Source: Roseovarius sp. MMSF_3281 (GTDB lineage: Bacteria; Pseudomonadota; Alphaproteobacteria; Rhodobacterales; Rhodobacteraceae). From it: a stretch of DNA of 64,000 nucleotides. The stretch lies in NCBI RefSeq assembly GCF_030733685.1, contig NZ_JASHIM010000021.1, positions 18,483 to 82,482 of the forward strand, given 5' to 3'. The notes below the pieces were generated by a model, which was given only the letters and a program-made list of their open reading frames with translations, searched no databases and was not told the origin of the DNA. The position numbers and the translations under genes were made by a program. Positions 43,100 to 50,387 of this stretch are shown here, in pieces. Every line of letters starts with the position of its first letter. Positions within the stretch are counted from its first letter, which is position 1.

Positions 43100-43125
43100 C
43101 ACGACTCGGATTCCTTGTCTTATCT

Positions 43126-43142
43126 ACATATTCAAATTATGT
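43126..43142. promoter_or_regulatory. candidate SoxR site in the soxS-soxV gap
   Basis: ACATA (43126-43130), TTCAAAT, TATGT (43138-43142) is an inverted repeat. It shares ATCTACAT with the soxC-proximal palindrome and contains ATTCA. The soxS-soxV gap is the other experimentally known SoxR target in Pseudaminobacter. It fits ATTCA-N6-TGAAT only in its left half, so it is weaker than the other two. Confidence 0.45.
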
Positions 43143-43174
43143 TGTGGATCACGTCAACGTCAATCAGGTGTAGA

Positions 43175-43555
43175 ATGCTGTCAAGGGCACTCTCCTTTCT
43201 CGCTCCGGTTCTCTGGCTCTCGTTTGCGCCCATGGCGCAGGCGGTCGAACTTGTGATGGTCGAACGCGAGGGCTGTCATTACTGCATTGAATGGAAAGCC
43301 GAAATTGGCCCCATCTATCCCAAGACGGCCGAGGGCGCATATGCCCCCCTGCGCATGGTTGATATCGCCGACGCACCGCCCGACGGGATGGAATTTACCC
43401 GCAAGGTTTTATTTACCCCCACCTTCGTTCTCGTGGACGACGGACAGGAACTGGCCCGGATCGAAGGGTATCCCGGCGAAGATTTCTTCTGGGGCCTGCT
43501 TACGAAGATTCTGGAAAACAACACAAACTTTGAAGATCGCGCAAAAACCAATTAA
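43175..43555 (+). CDS. soxS: SoxS, periplasmic thioredoxin-like protein
   Basis: A 126-residue exported thioredoxin-fold protein with a signal peptide (MLSRALSFLAPVLWLSFAPMAQA). The motif is REGCHYCIEWKAEIGPIYPKT, where the Cys pair is CHYC, and a C-terminal LFTPTFVLVDDG cis-proline segment follows. SoxS reactivates SoxYZ. The start at 43175 gives a normal signal peptide; an ATG at 43139 would add 12 unlikely residues. The open frame continues far upstream but that part only mirrors soxV and soxW. Confidence 0.88.
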   Translation: MLSRALSFLAPVLWLSFAPMAQAVELVMVEREGCHYCIEWKAEIGPIYPKTAEGAYAPLRMVDIADAPPDGMEFTRKVLFTPTFVLVDDGQELARIEGYPGEDFFWGLLTKILENNTNFEDRAKTN

Positions 43556-43593
43556 AGGCCCGCGCAGGCCATCATTAGACAAGGCAAGGGACA

Positions 43594-43941
43594 ATGGGAC
43601 TTCCCGTTTTTGACAATACTCTATCCGAGGCCGAAATGGACCGCATGGTGACCAATGCCACCAATGCCTCCAATTTTCTCAAGGCGATCAGCCACGAAGG
43701 CCGCCTGATGATCTTATGTCACCTCGTGTCGGGTGAAAAATCGGTGACCGAACTGGAAGACCTGCTTTCGGCCCGTCAGGCGGCCGTGTCCCAACAGCTT
43801 TCGCGCCTGCGGCTCGAAGGCCTGGTGGTACCGCGCCGCGAGGGCAAGGCCATTTACTACCGCCTGGCCGATGACAAACCGCGCCGTGTACTCGAACTGG
43901 TGTACGAGCTATTCTGCGCCGAGGACTCCGAGGCGGGGTAA
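43594..43941 (+). CDS. soxR: SoxR, ArsR-family repressor of sox genes
   Basis: A 115-residue winged helix-turn-helix protein. The recognition region is SVTELEDLLSARQAAVSQQLSRLRLEGLVVPRREGK. Cysteines in LMILCHLV (about residue 42) and LFCAED near the C-terminus match the pair thought to sense persulfide or polysulfide. The gene lies 38 bases after soxS on the same strand, and the candidate operators in the sox gaps are its likely targets. Confidence 0.92.
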   Translation: MGLPVFDNTLSEAEMDRMVTNATNASNFLKAISHEGRLMILCHLVSGEKSVTELEDLLSARQAAVSQQLSRLRLEGLVVPRREGKAIYYRLADDKPRRVLELVYELFCAEDSEAG

Positions 43942-43979
43942 GAAAACGCCCCCTTCGCCCCGGAGTAGAGGCAAGGCCC

Positions 43980-45038
43980 ATGTACGACTTCATCGACGAC
44001 AACTTTCTGGTTGCCCTGATCGGGCTTGCCTCGGGGCTGTTTCTGGGGCTGGCCGCACGGATCGGGCGGTTTTGCACGATGGGCGCCATCGAAGATGCGC
44101 TTTATGGCGCGTCATGGGTTCGGATGCGGATGTGGTTTCTGGCCATCGGCGTCGCCGTGACCGGGGTCTATACCCTGACGGCCACGGGGCATTTCGCGCC
44201 CGAACGATCCTTTTACCTTTCGATCCGCTGGATGCCCTTGGCCTCGATCATCGGCGGTTTGATGTTCGGCTATGGCATGGCCTTGGCCGGCAACTGTGGC
44301 TACGGCTGTATCGCGCGCCTTGGGGGCGGCGACATCCGTGCCTTTGTCATCGTCGTTGTCATGGGGGTCTCGGCCTACGCCATGTTGCACGGGCCGTTTT
44401 CCTACCTGCGCAACTGGGTCTTTCGGCAGGAAGACGTCACCACCGATCTACCGCCGGGCATTGTTCACCTGATCTCGGCCAACAGCGGCCTGCCCCTGGC
44501 CAGCCTCGGCATTTTCATCGGTCTTTTGATTTGCCTGGCCGCCCTCACCTCGCGCCCGTTTCTGGAAAAACCCGGCTCCGTCTTCTGGGCCGTCGTCGTG
44601 GGCCTTTCCATCACCGCTGGCTGGGCCGGCAGTTACATGGTCGCGACCCAAGGGTTTGCTGCCATGCCGGTTGTCTCGCACAGCTTTTCCGCCCCCGTGG
44701 GCGAAACCCTGCTATACACCATGCGCGCCTCGGCACAGGCGCCCTCCTTTGCCGTTGGCTCTGTCGTGGGCGTGGTCCTCGGCGCTTTTGCCGGGTCTCT
44801 TTTCAAGGGGCACTTCCGCTGGGAGGCCTGCGAAGACCCGCGCGAGTTGCGCCGCCAAATCTTCGGCGCCGCCCTCATGGGCGCGGGCGCGGTGCTTGCC
44901 ATGGGCTGCACCGTTGGTCAGGGCATCTCGGCGTTTTCGGTGCTCAGCTACTCGGCGCCGGTCACGATGCTGTCGATCATCGCCGGGGCAGCCTTCGGAT
45001 TGCGGCAATTGATCGAAGGCTTCCAACCCGCCGAGTGA
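43980..45038 (+). CDS. YeeE/YedE-type (SoxT-like) sulfur-compound transporter
   Basis: A 352-residue inner-membrane protein with about nine hydrophobic helices. Family hallmarks are the cysteine-containing loops GRFCTMGAIED, AGNCGYGCIARLGGG and LAMGCTVGQGISAFS, which in the TsuA/YeeE family line the thiosulfate path. A SoxT role in thiosulfate uptake or signalling is inferred from the position directly after soxR on the same strand. It is the last gene of the sulfur block; the next 200 bases hold the second GTAC array and the pdhA control region. Confidence 0.9.
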   Translation: MYDFIDDNFLVALIGLASGLFLGLAARIGRFCTMGAIEDALYGASWVRMRMWFLAIGVAVTGVYTLTATGHFAPERSFYLSIRWMPLASIIGGLMFGYGMALAGNCGYGCIARLGGGDIRAFVIVVVMGVSAYAMLHGPFSYLRNWVFRQEDVTTDLPPGIVHLISANSGLPLASLGIFIGLLICLAALTSRPFLEKPGSVFWAVVVGLSITAGWAGSYMVATQGFAAMPVVSHSFSAPVGETLLYTMRASAQAPSFAVGSVVGVVLGAFAGSLFKGHFRWEACEDPRELRRQIFGAALMGAGAVLAMGCTVGQGISAFSVLSYSAPVTMLSIIAGAAFGLRQLIEGFQPAE

Positions 45039-45050
45039 GCGGCCCGTTTC

Positions 45051-45126
45051 GTACGACTCGTACGAAGACCCGCGCAAGCCCCCCGATTTTCGTACGAAAT
45101 CCGGGGGTCAATCGTACGACTCGTAC
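45051..45126. repeat. GTAC/TCGTACGA array between the YeeE gene and pdhA
   Basis: GTAC occurs at 45051, 45060, 45092, 45114 and 45123. Pairs read CGTACGACTCGTACGA with 9-bp phasing at both ends, and the middle copy is the centre of a larger imperfect palindrome (CCCCCGATTTTCG to CGAAATCCGGGGG, 45080-45107). The first two intervals (9 and 32) equal those of the array at 9357. There is no T-run, so the large palindrome is a poor terminator. Confidence 0.6.
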
Positions 45127-45190
45127 GATTTCGCCCCCACAAACCCGCCGGGCGCAAATTGTCTCTCGAAATTGCACGGTGAATGGTGTA

Positions 45191-45218
45191 ATAAATAGTT
45201 TAACGCTAAACTATTTAT
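45191..45218. promoter_or_regulatory. 28-bp AT-rich palindrome at pdhA
   Basis: ATAAATAGTTTA (45191-45202), ACGC, TAAACTATTTAT (45207-45218) has perfect 12-bp arms and is strikingly AT-rich in a GC-rich genome. It ends just before the pdhA ribosome binding site (GGAGGAGG), 21 bp upstream of the start codon. It could be an operator covering the promoter or transcript start, or a hairpin in the leader RNA. Confidence 0.65.
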
Positions 45219-45239
45219 GCAGCGGAGGAGGCGCCACAT

Positions 45240-46250
45240 ATGGCCACCCGGAAAAACGCAAAGAAACCAAATGTTTCTGCCGATGAGTTAAAGTCATACT
45301 ACCGCGACATGCTCTTGATCCGCCGATTCGAGGAAAAGGCGGGGCAGCTTTACGGCATGGGCCTGATCGGCGGGTTCTGCCACCTCTACATCGGGCAAGA
45401 GGCCGTCGTCGTCGGCCTTGAGGCAGCAGCAGAGGACGGCGACAAGCGGATCACAACATATAGGGATCATGGCCACATGTTGGCCTGCGGAATGGACCCA
45501 AAGGGTGTCATGGCCGAACTCACCGGCCGCGAAGGCGGCTACTCCAAGGGCAAGGGCGGGTCGATGCATATGTTCTCGACCGAGAAAGACTTTTACGGCG
45601 GCCATGGTATCGTTGGTGCTAACGTACCGCTCGGTGCCGGATTGGCCTTTGCCGACAAGTACTTGGAGAATAACCGCGTCACCTTCACCTACTTCGGCGA
45701 CGGCGCCGCGAACCAGGGGCAGGTCTATGAAACCTTCAACATGGCCGCCATTTGGGACCTGCCGGTGGTGTTCGTCATCGAGAACAACCAATACGCCATG
45801 GGCACCTCGCAAAAACGCTCCACCTCCACCCCCGACATCTACACCCGCGGCGAAGCCTTCGGCATCCCCGGCGAAGCGGTGGACGGCATGGACGTGCTGG
45901 CCGTGAAGGAAGCGGGCGAAAAGGCTGTCGCCCACTGCCGCGACGGCAAAGGCCCCTACATCCTTGAAATCAAGACATACCGCTATCGCGGCCACTCGAT
46001 GTCGGACCCGGCAAAGTATCGTACCCGCGAGGAAGTCCAGAAGATGCGCGAAGAAAAAGATGCCATCGAACATGTGCGCGATCTGCTGCTTTCGGGCAAA
46101 CACGCCACCGAGGACGAACTCAAGGCGATTGACAAGGAGATCAAGGGCATCGTGAACGATGCCGCCGAATTCTCCAAGGACAGCCCCGAACCCTCTGTCG
46201 AAGACCTTTGGACAGACATCTACACCGATGTCGCCCCGCAGAACGCTTGA
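45240..46250 (+). CDS. pdhA: pyruvate dehydrogenase E1 component, alpha subunit
   Basis: A 336-residue TPP-dependent E1 alpha. The TPP motif runs from GDGAANQGQVYETFNMAA to ENNQYAMGTS (about residues 160-200). The N-terminal RRFEEKAGQLYGMGLIGGFCHLYIGQEA and the phosphorylation-loop equivalent YRYRGHSMSDPAKYRT are as in alphaproteobacterial PdhA. It forms the alpha2beta2 E1 with PdhB. ATG 45240 follows GGAGGAGG. First gene of pdhA-pdhB-pdhC; the AT-rich palindrome upstream is the probable control site. Confidence 0.97.
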   Translation: MATRKNAKKPNVSADELKSYYRDMLLIRRFEEKAGQLYGMGLIGGFCHLYIGQEAVVVGLEAAAEDGDKRITTYRDHGHMLACGMDPKGVMAELTGREGGYSKGKGGSMHMFSTEKDFYGGHGIVGANVPLGAGLAFADKYLENNRVTFTYFGDGAANQGQVYETFNMAAIWDLPVVFVIENNQYAMGTSQKRSTSTPDIYTRGEAFGIPGEAVDGMDVLAVKEAGEKAVAHCRDGKGPYILEIKTYRYRGHSMSDPAKYRTREEVQKMREEKDAIEHVRDLLLSGKHATEDELKAIDKEIKGIVNDAAEFSKDSPEPSVEDLWTDIYTDVAPQNA

Positions 46251-46262
46251 GGAGAGACTACA

Positions 46263-47654
46263 ATGGCAACTGAAATCCTAATGCCCGCCCTCTCCCCCAC
46301 CATGGAAGAAGGCACGCTTGCCAAATGGCTGGTGAAAGAAGGCGACGAAGTCTCCAGTGGCGACATTCTCGCCGAGATCGAGACCGACAAGGCCACCATG
46401 GAATTTGAAGCCGTGGACGAAGGCACCATCGGCAAGATCCTCGTGGAGGAAGGCAGCGAAGGGGTAAAGGTGAACACCGCCATCGCCGTCTTGCTGGAGG
46501 AAGGCGAAAGCGCCGAGGATATCGACACCTCGGGTAGCGATGCAAAACCCGACCCCAAGCCCGAGGAAACCTCCGAGGCGAAGGAAAACAGCACACCGGC
46601 CAAGGCCAAAAGCGACGAGGCCGACGATATCCCGAAACCGGACACCACGCCCGATTGGCCCGAAGGCACGGACATGAAAACCATGACCGTTCGCGAGGCG
46701 ATCAATTCGGCCATGGCCGAGGAAATGCGCCGCGACGACACCGTTTTTGTCATGGGCGAGGAAGTCGCCGAATACCAAGGGGCCTACAAGATCACCCAAG
46801 GCCTGCTGGATGAATTCGGCGGCAAGCGCGTGATCGACACGCCCATTACCGAACACGGCTTTGCCGGCATCGGCGTCGGCGCCTCCTGGGGCGGGTTGCG
46901 CCCGATTGTCGAGTTCATGACATGGAACTTCGCCATGCAGGCGATTGACCAGATCATCAACTCCGCCGCCAAAACGCTTTACATGTCCGGCGGCCAGATG
47001 GGCAGCCCCATCGTTTTCCGCGGCCCCAACGGTGCCGCCGCCCGCGTTGGCGCGCAACACAGCCAGGACTACGCGGCATGGTACGCGCAAATCCCCGGCC
47101 TCAAGGTGGTACAGCCCTACTCGGCGGCCGATGCCAAGGGCCTTTTGAAATCCGCCATCCGTGATCCAAACCCGGTGGTCTTCCTCGAAAACGAAATCCT
47201 CTACGGTAAATCCTTCGAAGTGCCAGTGATGGATGATTTCACCATCCCCTTCGGCAAGGCCAAGATCTGGCGCGAAGGCACGGATGTCACCATCGTCAGC
47301 TTCGGCATCGGCATGACCTATGCCCTCGAAGCCGCCGAAAAACTGGCCGAGGACGGCGTCAGCGCCGAGGTGATCGACCTGCGCACCCTGCGCCCCATCG
47401 ACTATGACACCGTGATTGCCAGCGTGATGAAAACCAACCGCTGCGTGACGGTCGAAGAAGGGTTCCCCGTGGCCTCCATCGGCAACCACATCACCGCGAC
47501 CTTGATGGAACGCGCCTTCGACTACCTCGATGCGCCGGTCATCAATTGCACCGGCAAGGACGTGCCCATGCCCTATGCCGCGAACCTTGAAAAACTGGCC
47601 CTCACCTCGACCGACGAGGTGCTTGAGGCTGTAAACAAAGTGACCTACCGCTAA
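46263..47654 (+). CDS. pdhB: pyruvate dehydrogenase E1 component, beta subunit with N-terminal lipoyl domain
   Basis: A 463-residue protein in which a lipoyl domain (residues 1-80, lipoyl lysine Lys43 in [10 protein letters not shown]) and an acidic flexible linker (about 80-140) precede the E1 beta transketolase-like domain. The beta part has [33 protein letters not shown] and [21 protein letters not shown]1 beta with its own lipoyl domain is usual in alphaproteobacteria. About 195 bases of the lipoyl/linker coding part are nearly identical in DNA to the same part of pdhC. Starts 12 bases after pdhA. Confidence 0.97.
   Translation: MATEILMPALSPTMEEGTLAKWLVKEGDEVSSGDILAEIETDKATMEFEAVDEGTIGKILVEEGSEGVKVNTAIAVLLEEGESAEDIDTSGSDAKPDPKPEETSEAKENSTPAKAKSDEADDIPKPDTTPDWPEGTDMKTMTVREAINSAMAEEMRRDDTVFVMGEEVAEYQGAYKITQGLLDEFGGKRVIDTPITEHGFAGIGVGASWGGLRPIVEFMTWNFAMQAIDQIINSAAKTLYMSGGQMGSPIVFRGPNGAAARVGAQHSQDYAAWYAQIPGLKVVQPYSAADAKGLLKSAIRDPNPVVFLENEILYGKSFEVPVMDDFTIPFGKAKIWREGTDVTIVSFGIGMTYALEAAEKLAEDGVSAEVIDLRTLRPIDYDTVIASVMKTNRCVTVEEGFPVASIGNHITATLMERAFDYLDAPVINCTGKDVPMPYAANLEKLALTSTDEVLEAVNKVTYR
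46371..46565 (+). repeat. near-identical lipoyl-domain tract, copy in pdhB
   Basis: 195 bases that differ at only 4 positions from 47777-47971 in pdhC (offset 1406). The ~108 bases before it in each gene differ at many synonymous sites. The sharp boundary suggests recent gene conversion between the two copies. Confidence 0.85.
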
Positions 47655-47668
47655 GGAGAGACGGAGCA

Positions 47669-49006
47669 ATGCCCACAGAAATTCTCATGCCCGCCCTCTC
47701 GCCCACCATGGAGGAAGGGACACTTGCCAAATGGCTGGTCAAGGAAGGCGATACCGTCAGTTCCGGTGACCTGCTGGCCGAGATCGAGACCGACAAGGCC
47801 ACCATGGAATTTGAAGCCGTGGACGAAGGCACCATCGGCAAGATCCTCGTCGAAGAAGGCAGCGAAGGGGTAAAGGTGAACACTGCCATCGCCGTCTTGC
47901 TGGAGGAAGGCGAAAGCGCCGAGGATATCGACACCTCGGGTAGCGATGCAAAACCCGCCCCCAAGCCCGAGACCGAGACCGAGGATACCTCCGAGGAAAA
48001 ATCGGCTGGTGAAGGGTCTGGCAAGGGGGCCGCCGCCTCCGACACCAAGGCCCCTGCCGCGCCGAAAGATGCAGATGGCGACCGTATCTTCGCCTCGCCC
48101 CTCGCCCGCCGCATCGCGGCCGATAAGGGCCTTGACCTCAGCCAGATCAAAGGCTCCGGTCCGCATGGCCGGATCGTGAAGGCCGATGTTGAAGGCGCCA
48201 AGGCCGACGCGGCCCCGGTAAAATCCGACACCGCCCCGGCAGCGGCACCCCAGGCCGCGGCGTCCACTCCGGCTGGCCCGTCTGCCGATGCCGTCACCGC
48301 AATGTACCAAGGGCGCGAGCACGAAGAGGTCAAACTCGACGGGATGCGCAAAACCATTGCCGCCCGCCTGACCGAAGCCAAGCAGACCATCCCGCATTTC
48401 TACCTGCGCCGGGATATCAAGCTTGATGCGCTTCTTGCTTTCCGCAGCCAGCTCAACAAACAGCTTGAGGGTCGCGGCGTGAAGCTCAGCGTCAATGACT
48501 TCATCATCAAGGCAAGTGCGCTTGCCCTGCAGGCCGTGCCGGACGCCAATGCCGTCTGGGCCGGTGACAAGGTCCTGAAACTGAAACCCTCGGACGTGGC
48601 CGTTGCCGTGGCCATCGAAGGCGGGCTTTTCACACCCGTCCTGAAAGACGCCGACATGAAATCGCTCTCGGCACTTTCGGCCGAGATGAAAGACCTTGCC
48701 ACCCGCGCCCGCGACCGCAAGCTTTCGCCCGAGGAATACCAGGGCGGCAGCTTTGCCATCTCCAACCTCGGCATGTTCGGGATCGATAATTTCGACGCGG
48801 TGATCAACCCGCCGCACGGCGGCATCCTTGCGGTTGGCGCAGGGGTCAAGAAGCCCGTCGTCGGCGAGGATGGCGAACTGACAGTGGCCACGGTTATGTC
48901 CGTGACTCTAAGCGTCGATCACCGGGTCATCGACGGCGCACTCGGCGCGCAACTGCTCGAACAGATCGTGCAGAACCTCGAAAACCCGATGGTCATGCTG
49001 GCCTGA
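47669..49006 (+). CDS. pdhC: dihydrolipoamide acetyltransferase (PDH E2)
   Basis: A 445-residue E2 core enzyme. One lipoyl domain (residues 1-80, Lys43) is followed by an acidic/Ala-rich linker and a peripheral subunit-binding domain ([20 protein letters not shown], about 132-168). A second linker leads to the catalytic acyltransferase domain from about 210. The active site is [13 protein letters not shown] with His418 and Asp422. It transfers acetyl groups to CoA; the E3 gene (lpd) is not in the window. Starts 14 bases after pdhB and ends at a strong terminator. Confidence 0.97.
   Translation: MPTEILMPALSPTMEEGTLAKWLVKEGDTVSSGDLLAEIETDKATMEFEAVDEGTIGKILVEEGSEGVKVNTAIAVLLEEGESAEDIDTSGSDAKPAPKPETETEDTSEEKSAGEGSGKGAAASDTKAPAAPKDADGDRIFASPLARRIAADKGLDLSQIKGSGPHGRIVKADVEGAKADAAPVKSDTAPAAAPQAAASTPAGPSADAVTAMYQGREHEEVKLDGMRKTIAARLTEAKQTIPHFYLRRDIKLDALLAFRSQLNKQLEGRGVKLSVNDFIIKASALALQAVPDANAVWAGDKVLKLKPSDVAVAVAIEGGLFTPVLKDADMKSLSALSAEMKDLATRARDRKLSPEEYQGGSFAISNLGMFGIDNFDAVINPPHGGILAVGAGVKKPVVGEDGELTVATVMSVTLSVDHRVIDGALGAQLLEQIVQNLENPMVMLA
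47777..47971 (+). repeat. near-identical lipoyl-domain tract, copy in pdhC
   Basis: Partner of 46371-46565. The four differences are two third-position changes in the GTGGAG/GTCGAA codons, one synonymous C/T and one GAC/GCC change (Asp to Ala) near the end. Confidence 0.85.
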
Positions 49007-49013
49007 AAATCAA

Positions 49014-49049
49014 AGCCCCGCCAAGATCACTCGGGCGGGGCTTTTTCTT
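49014..49049 (+). terminator. intrinsic terminator of the pdh operon
   Basis: AGCCCCGCC (49014-49022) pairs with GGCGGGGCT (49034-49042), followed by TTTTTCTT. It starts 8 bases after the pdhC stop codon. Confidence 0.9.
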
Positions 49050-49054
49050 GGGCC

Positions 49055-49090
49055 AAATACCCCGGGGAGTTTGAGGGGCAGCGCCCCTCA
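49055..49090 (-). repeat. intergenic hairpin repeat, copy 2 (reverse orientation)
   Basis: On the minus strand this reads GAGGGGC, GCT, GCCCCTC (49089-49073), then CCCCGGGGTATTT (49067-49055). It is the same hairpin plus tail as 22225-22268. Like that copy it sits between two converging genes (pdhC and cysE). Confidence 0.6.
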
Positions 49091-49148
49091 TCAAGCAATA
49101 ATGGGTGGCGAAGCCACGCTATTTGGGAAAACCGCGTCAGCAGCCGGT

Positions 49149-49964
49149 TCAGTCGGACCCCTTGATCCCCAACAGCTGATCCATGCTCACCGACGGCTGA
49201 TCACAGCCCGCTTCGCCGACGATCTTGGCAGGCACACCTGCCACGGTCTTGCACGGCGGCACCTCCTGCAACACGACCGAACCGGCCGCCACGCGGGAAC
49301 AATTGCCGACCCGGATATTGCCCAGAACCTTGGCCCCGGCCCCGATCAAGACACCGTCGCCGATCTTGGGGTGACGATCCTCTTCTTCCTTGCCGGTCCC
49401 GCCAAGCGTCACCGAATGCAACATCGAGACATTGTCGCCCACCGTCGCGGTTTCCCCGATCACGATGGAATGCGCGTGGTCGATCATGATCCCCTTCCCG
49501 ATCCGGGCCGCGGGATGAACGTCAACGCCGAACACCTCGGACACGCGCATCTGGAAGAACCGCGCCATGTCGCGCCGGTCCTGACGCCACAGCCAATTGG
49601 CCACGCGATAGGCCTGTATGGCCTGGAACCCTTTGAAGAACAGCAAAGGCTGGATAAACCGGTCGCATGCCGGGTCACGATCGTTCACCGCGACGATATC
49701 GGCACGCGCGGCGACCGAAATATCGCCGTCATCGGCATAGGCCGCATCGCAAATCTCGCGCAAAAGCATCTCGGGCATCTCGCCCGATCCCAGTTTCAGG
49801 GAAATACGATAGGCCATGGCCGATTCAAACGAGGAATGGTGCAGGATCGACGAATGGATGACCCCGCCCAGCAGCGGTTCATGCTCGATCGCCTCTTCAG
49901 CCTCGGCCCGGATACGGGCCCATACCGGGTCCAACTCGGCCAATTTTCTGCGCGTTTCAACCAT
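49149..49964 (-). CDS. cysE: serine O-acetyltransferase
   Basis: A 271-residue enzyme making O-acetylserine, the first step of cysteine synthesis. The N-terminal helical domain (WARIRAEAEEAIEHEPLLGG) is followed by the left-handed beta-helix of hexapeptide repeats. Key motifs are the segment DVHPAARIGKGIMIDHAHSIVIGET, which holds the active-site His, and GNIRVGNCSRVAAGSVVL. ATG 49964 is preferred because AGGAG lies 7 bases upstream; ATG 49970 is too close to it and the longer open frame upstream is not family-like. It is divergent from the zinc-finger gene 63 bases away. Confidence 0.95.
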   Translation of the reverse strand: MVETRRKLAELDPVWARIRAEAEEAIEHEPLLGGVIHSSILHHSSFESAMAYRISLKLGSGEMPEMLLREICDAAYADDGDISVAARADIVAVNDRDPACDRFIQPLLFFKGFQAIQAYRVANWLWRQDRRDMARFFQMRVSEVFGVDVHPAARIGKGIMIDHAHSIVIGETATVGDNVSMLHSVTLGGTGKEEEDRHPKIGDGVLIGAGAKVLGNIRVGNCSRVAAGSVVLQEVPPCKTVAGVPAKIVGEAGCDQPSVSMDQLLGIKGSD

Positions 49965-50027
49965 TTGCATGCTCCTGTGCTTGTGGTTGAGTATATCAGA
50001 TAGGCGCGTTTCGCAAAACGCAAAGCT

Positions 50028-50387
50028 GTGATCAAGGGGATCAAGGAATTGAATGCAGATCAGGCAAAGTATTTTCGCAGTTTGATAAACCACCGTCTGT
50101 CCACCCTCGACGACGAAGATGCCCTCGGCGAAGCCGGACAAGCCACCGTGGAACTGGATCAACAGGCCGTCGGACGGCTCAGCCGACAGGACGCGCTGCA
50201 AAACCAGGCCATGGCCAAGGCCACCCACGCCCGCAGGCAAGTAGAGCGCCAAAAACTCGAAGCCGCCCTCGCCCGGATGGACGAAGGCGACTTCGGCTAC
50301 TGCGAGGATTGCGGCGATGAAATCGCAACCGGCCGGTTGGAGCTTGACCCGGGCGTGACGCGCTGCGTCGACTGTGCCAAGGGCTAA
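50028..50387 (+). CDS. TraR/DksA C4-type zinc finger family protein
   Basis: A 119-residue DksA-like protein. An N-terminal coiled-coil part (residues 8-80) is followed by a C-terminal zinc finger CEDCGDEI...CVDC (four Cys, C-x2-C-x17-C-x2-C). Short proteins of this type bind in the RNA polymerase secondary channel and modulate promoter response, although the coiled-coil tip acidic pair of true DksA is not clear here. The start codon is GTG at 50028; a TTG at 50049 is possible. Its last four bases overlap the 3' end of the convergent GTA g15 gene. Confidence 0.85.
   Translation: MIKGIKELNADQAKYFRSLINHRLSTLDDEDALGEAGQATVELDQQAVGRLSRQDALQNQAMAKATHARRQVERQKLEAALARMDEGDFGYCEDCGDEIATGRLELDPGVTRCVDCAKG

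Noticed and set aside
41729..43174. Upstream extension of the soxS frame, making a 608-residue product
   Set aside because: The extension is antisense to soxW and soxV; the signal peptide at 43175 marks the true start.
45080..45107. Terminator of the YeeE gene
   Set aside because: The palindrome is imperfect, AT at its centre and lacks a T-run; it is better described as part of the GTAC array.
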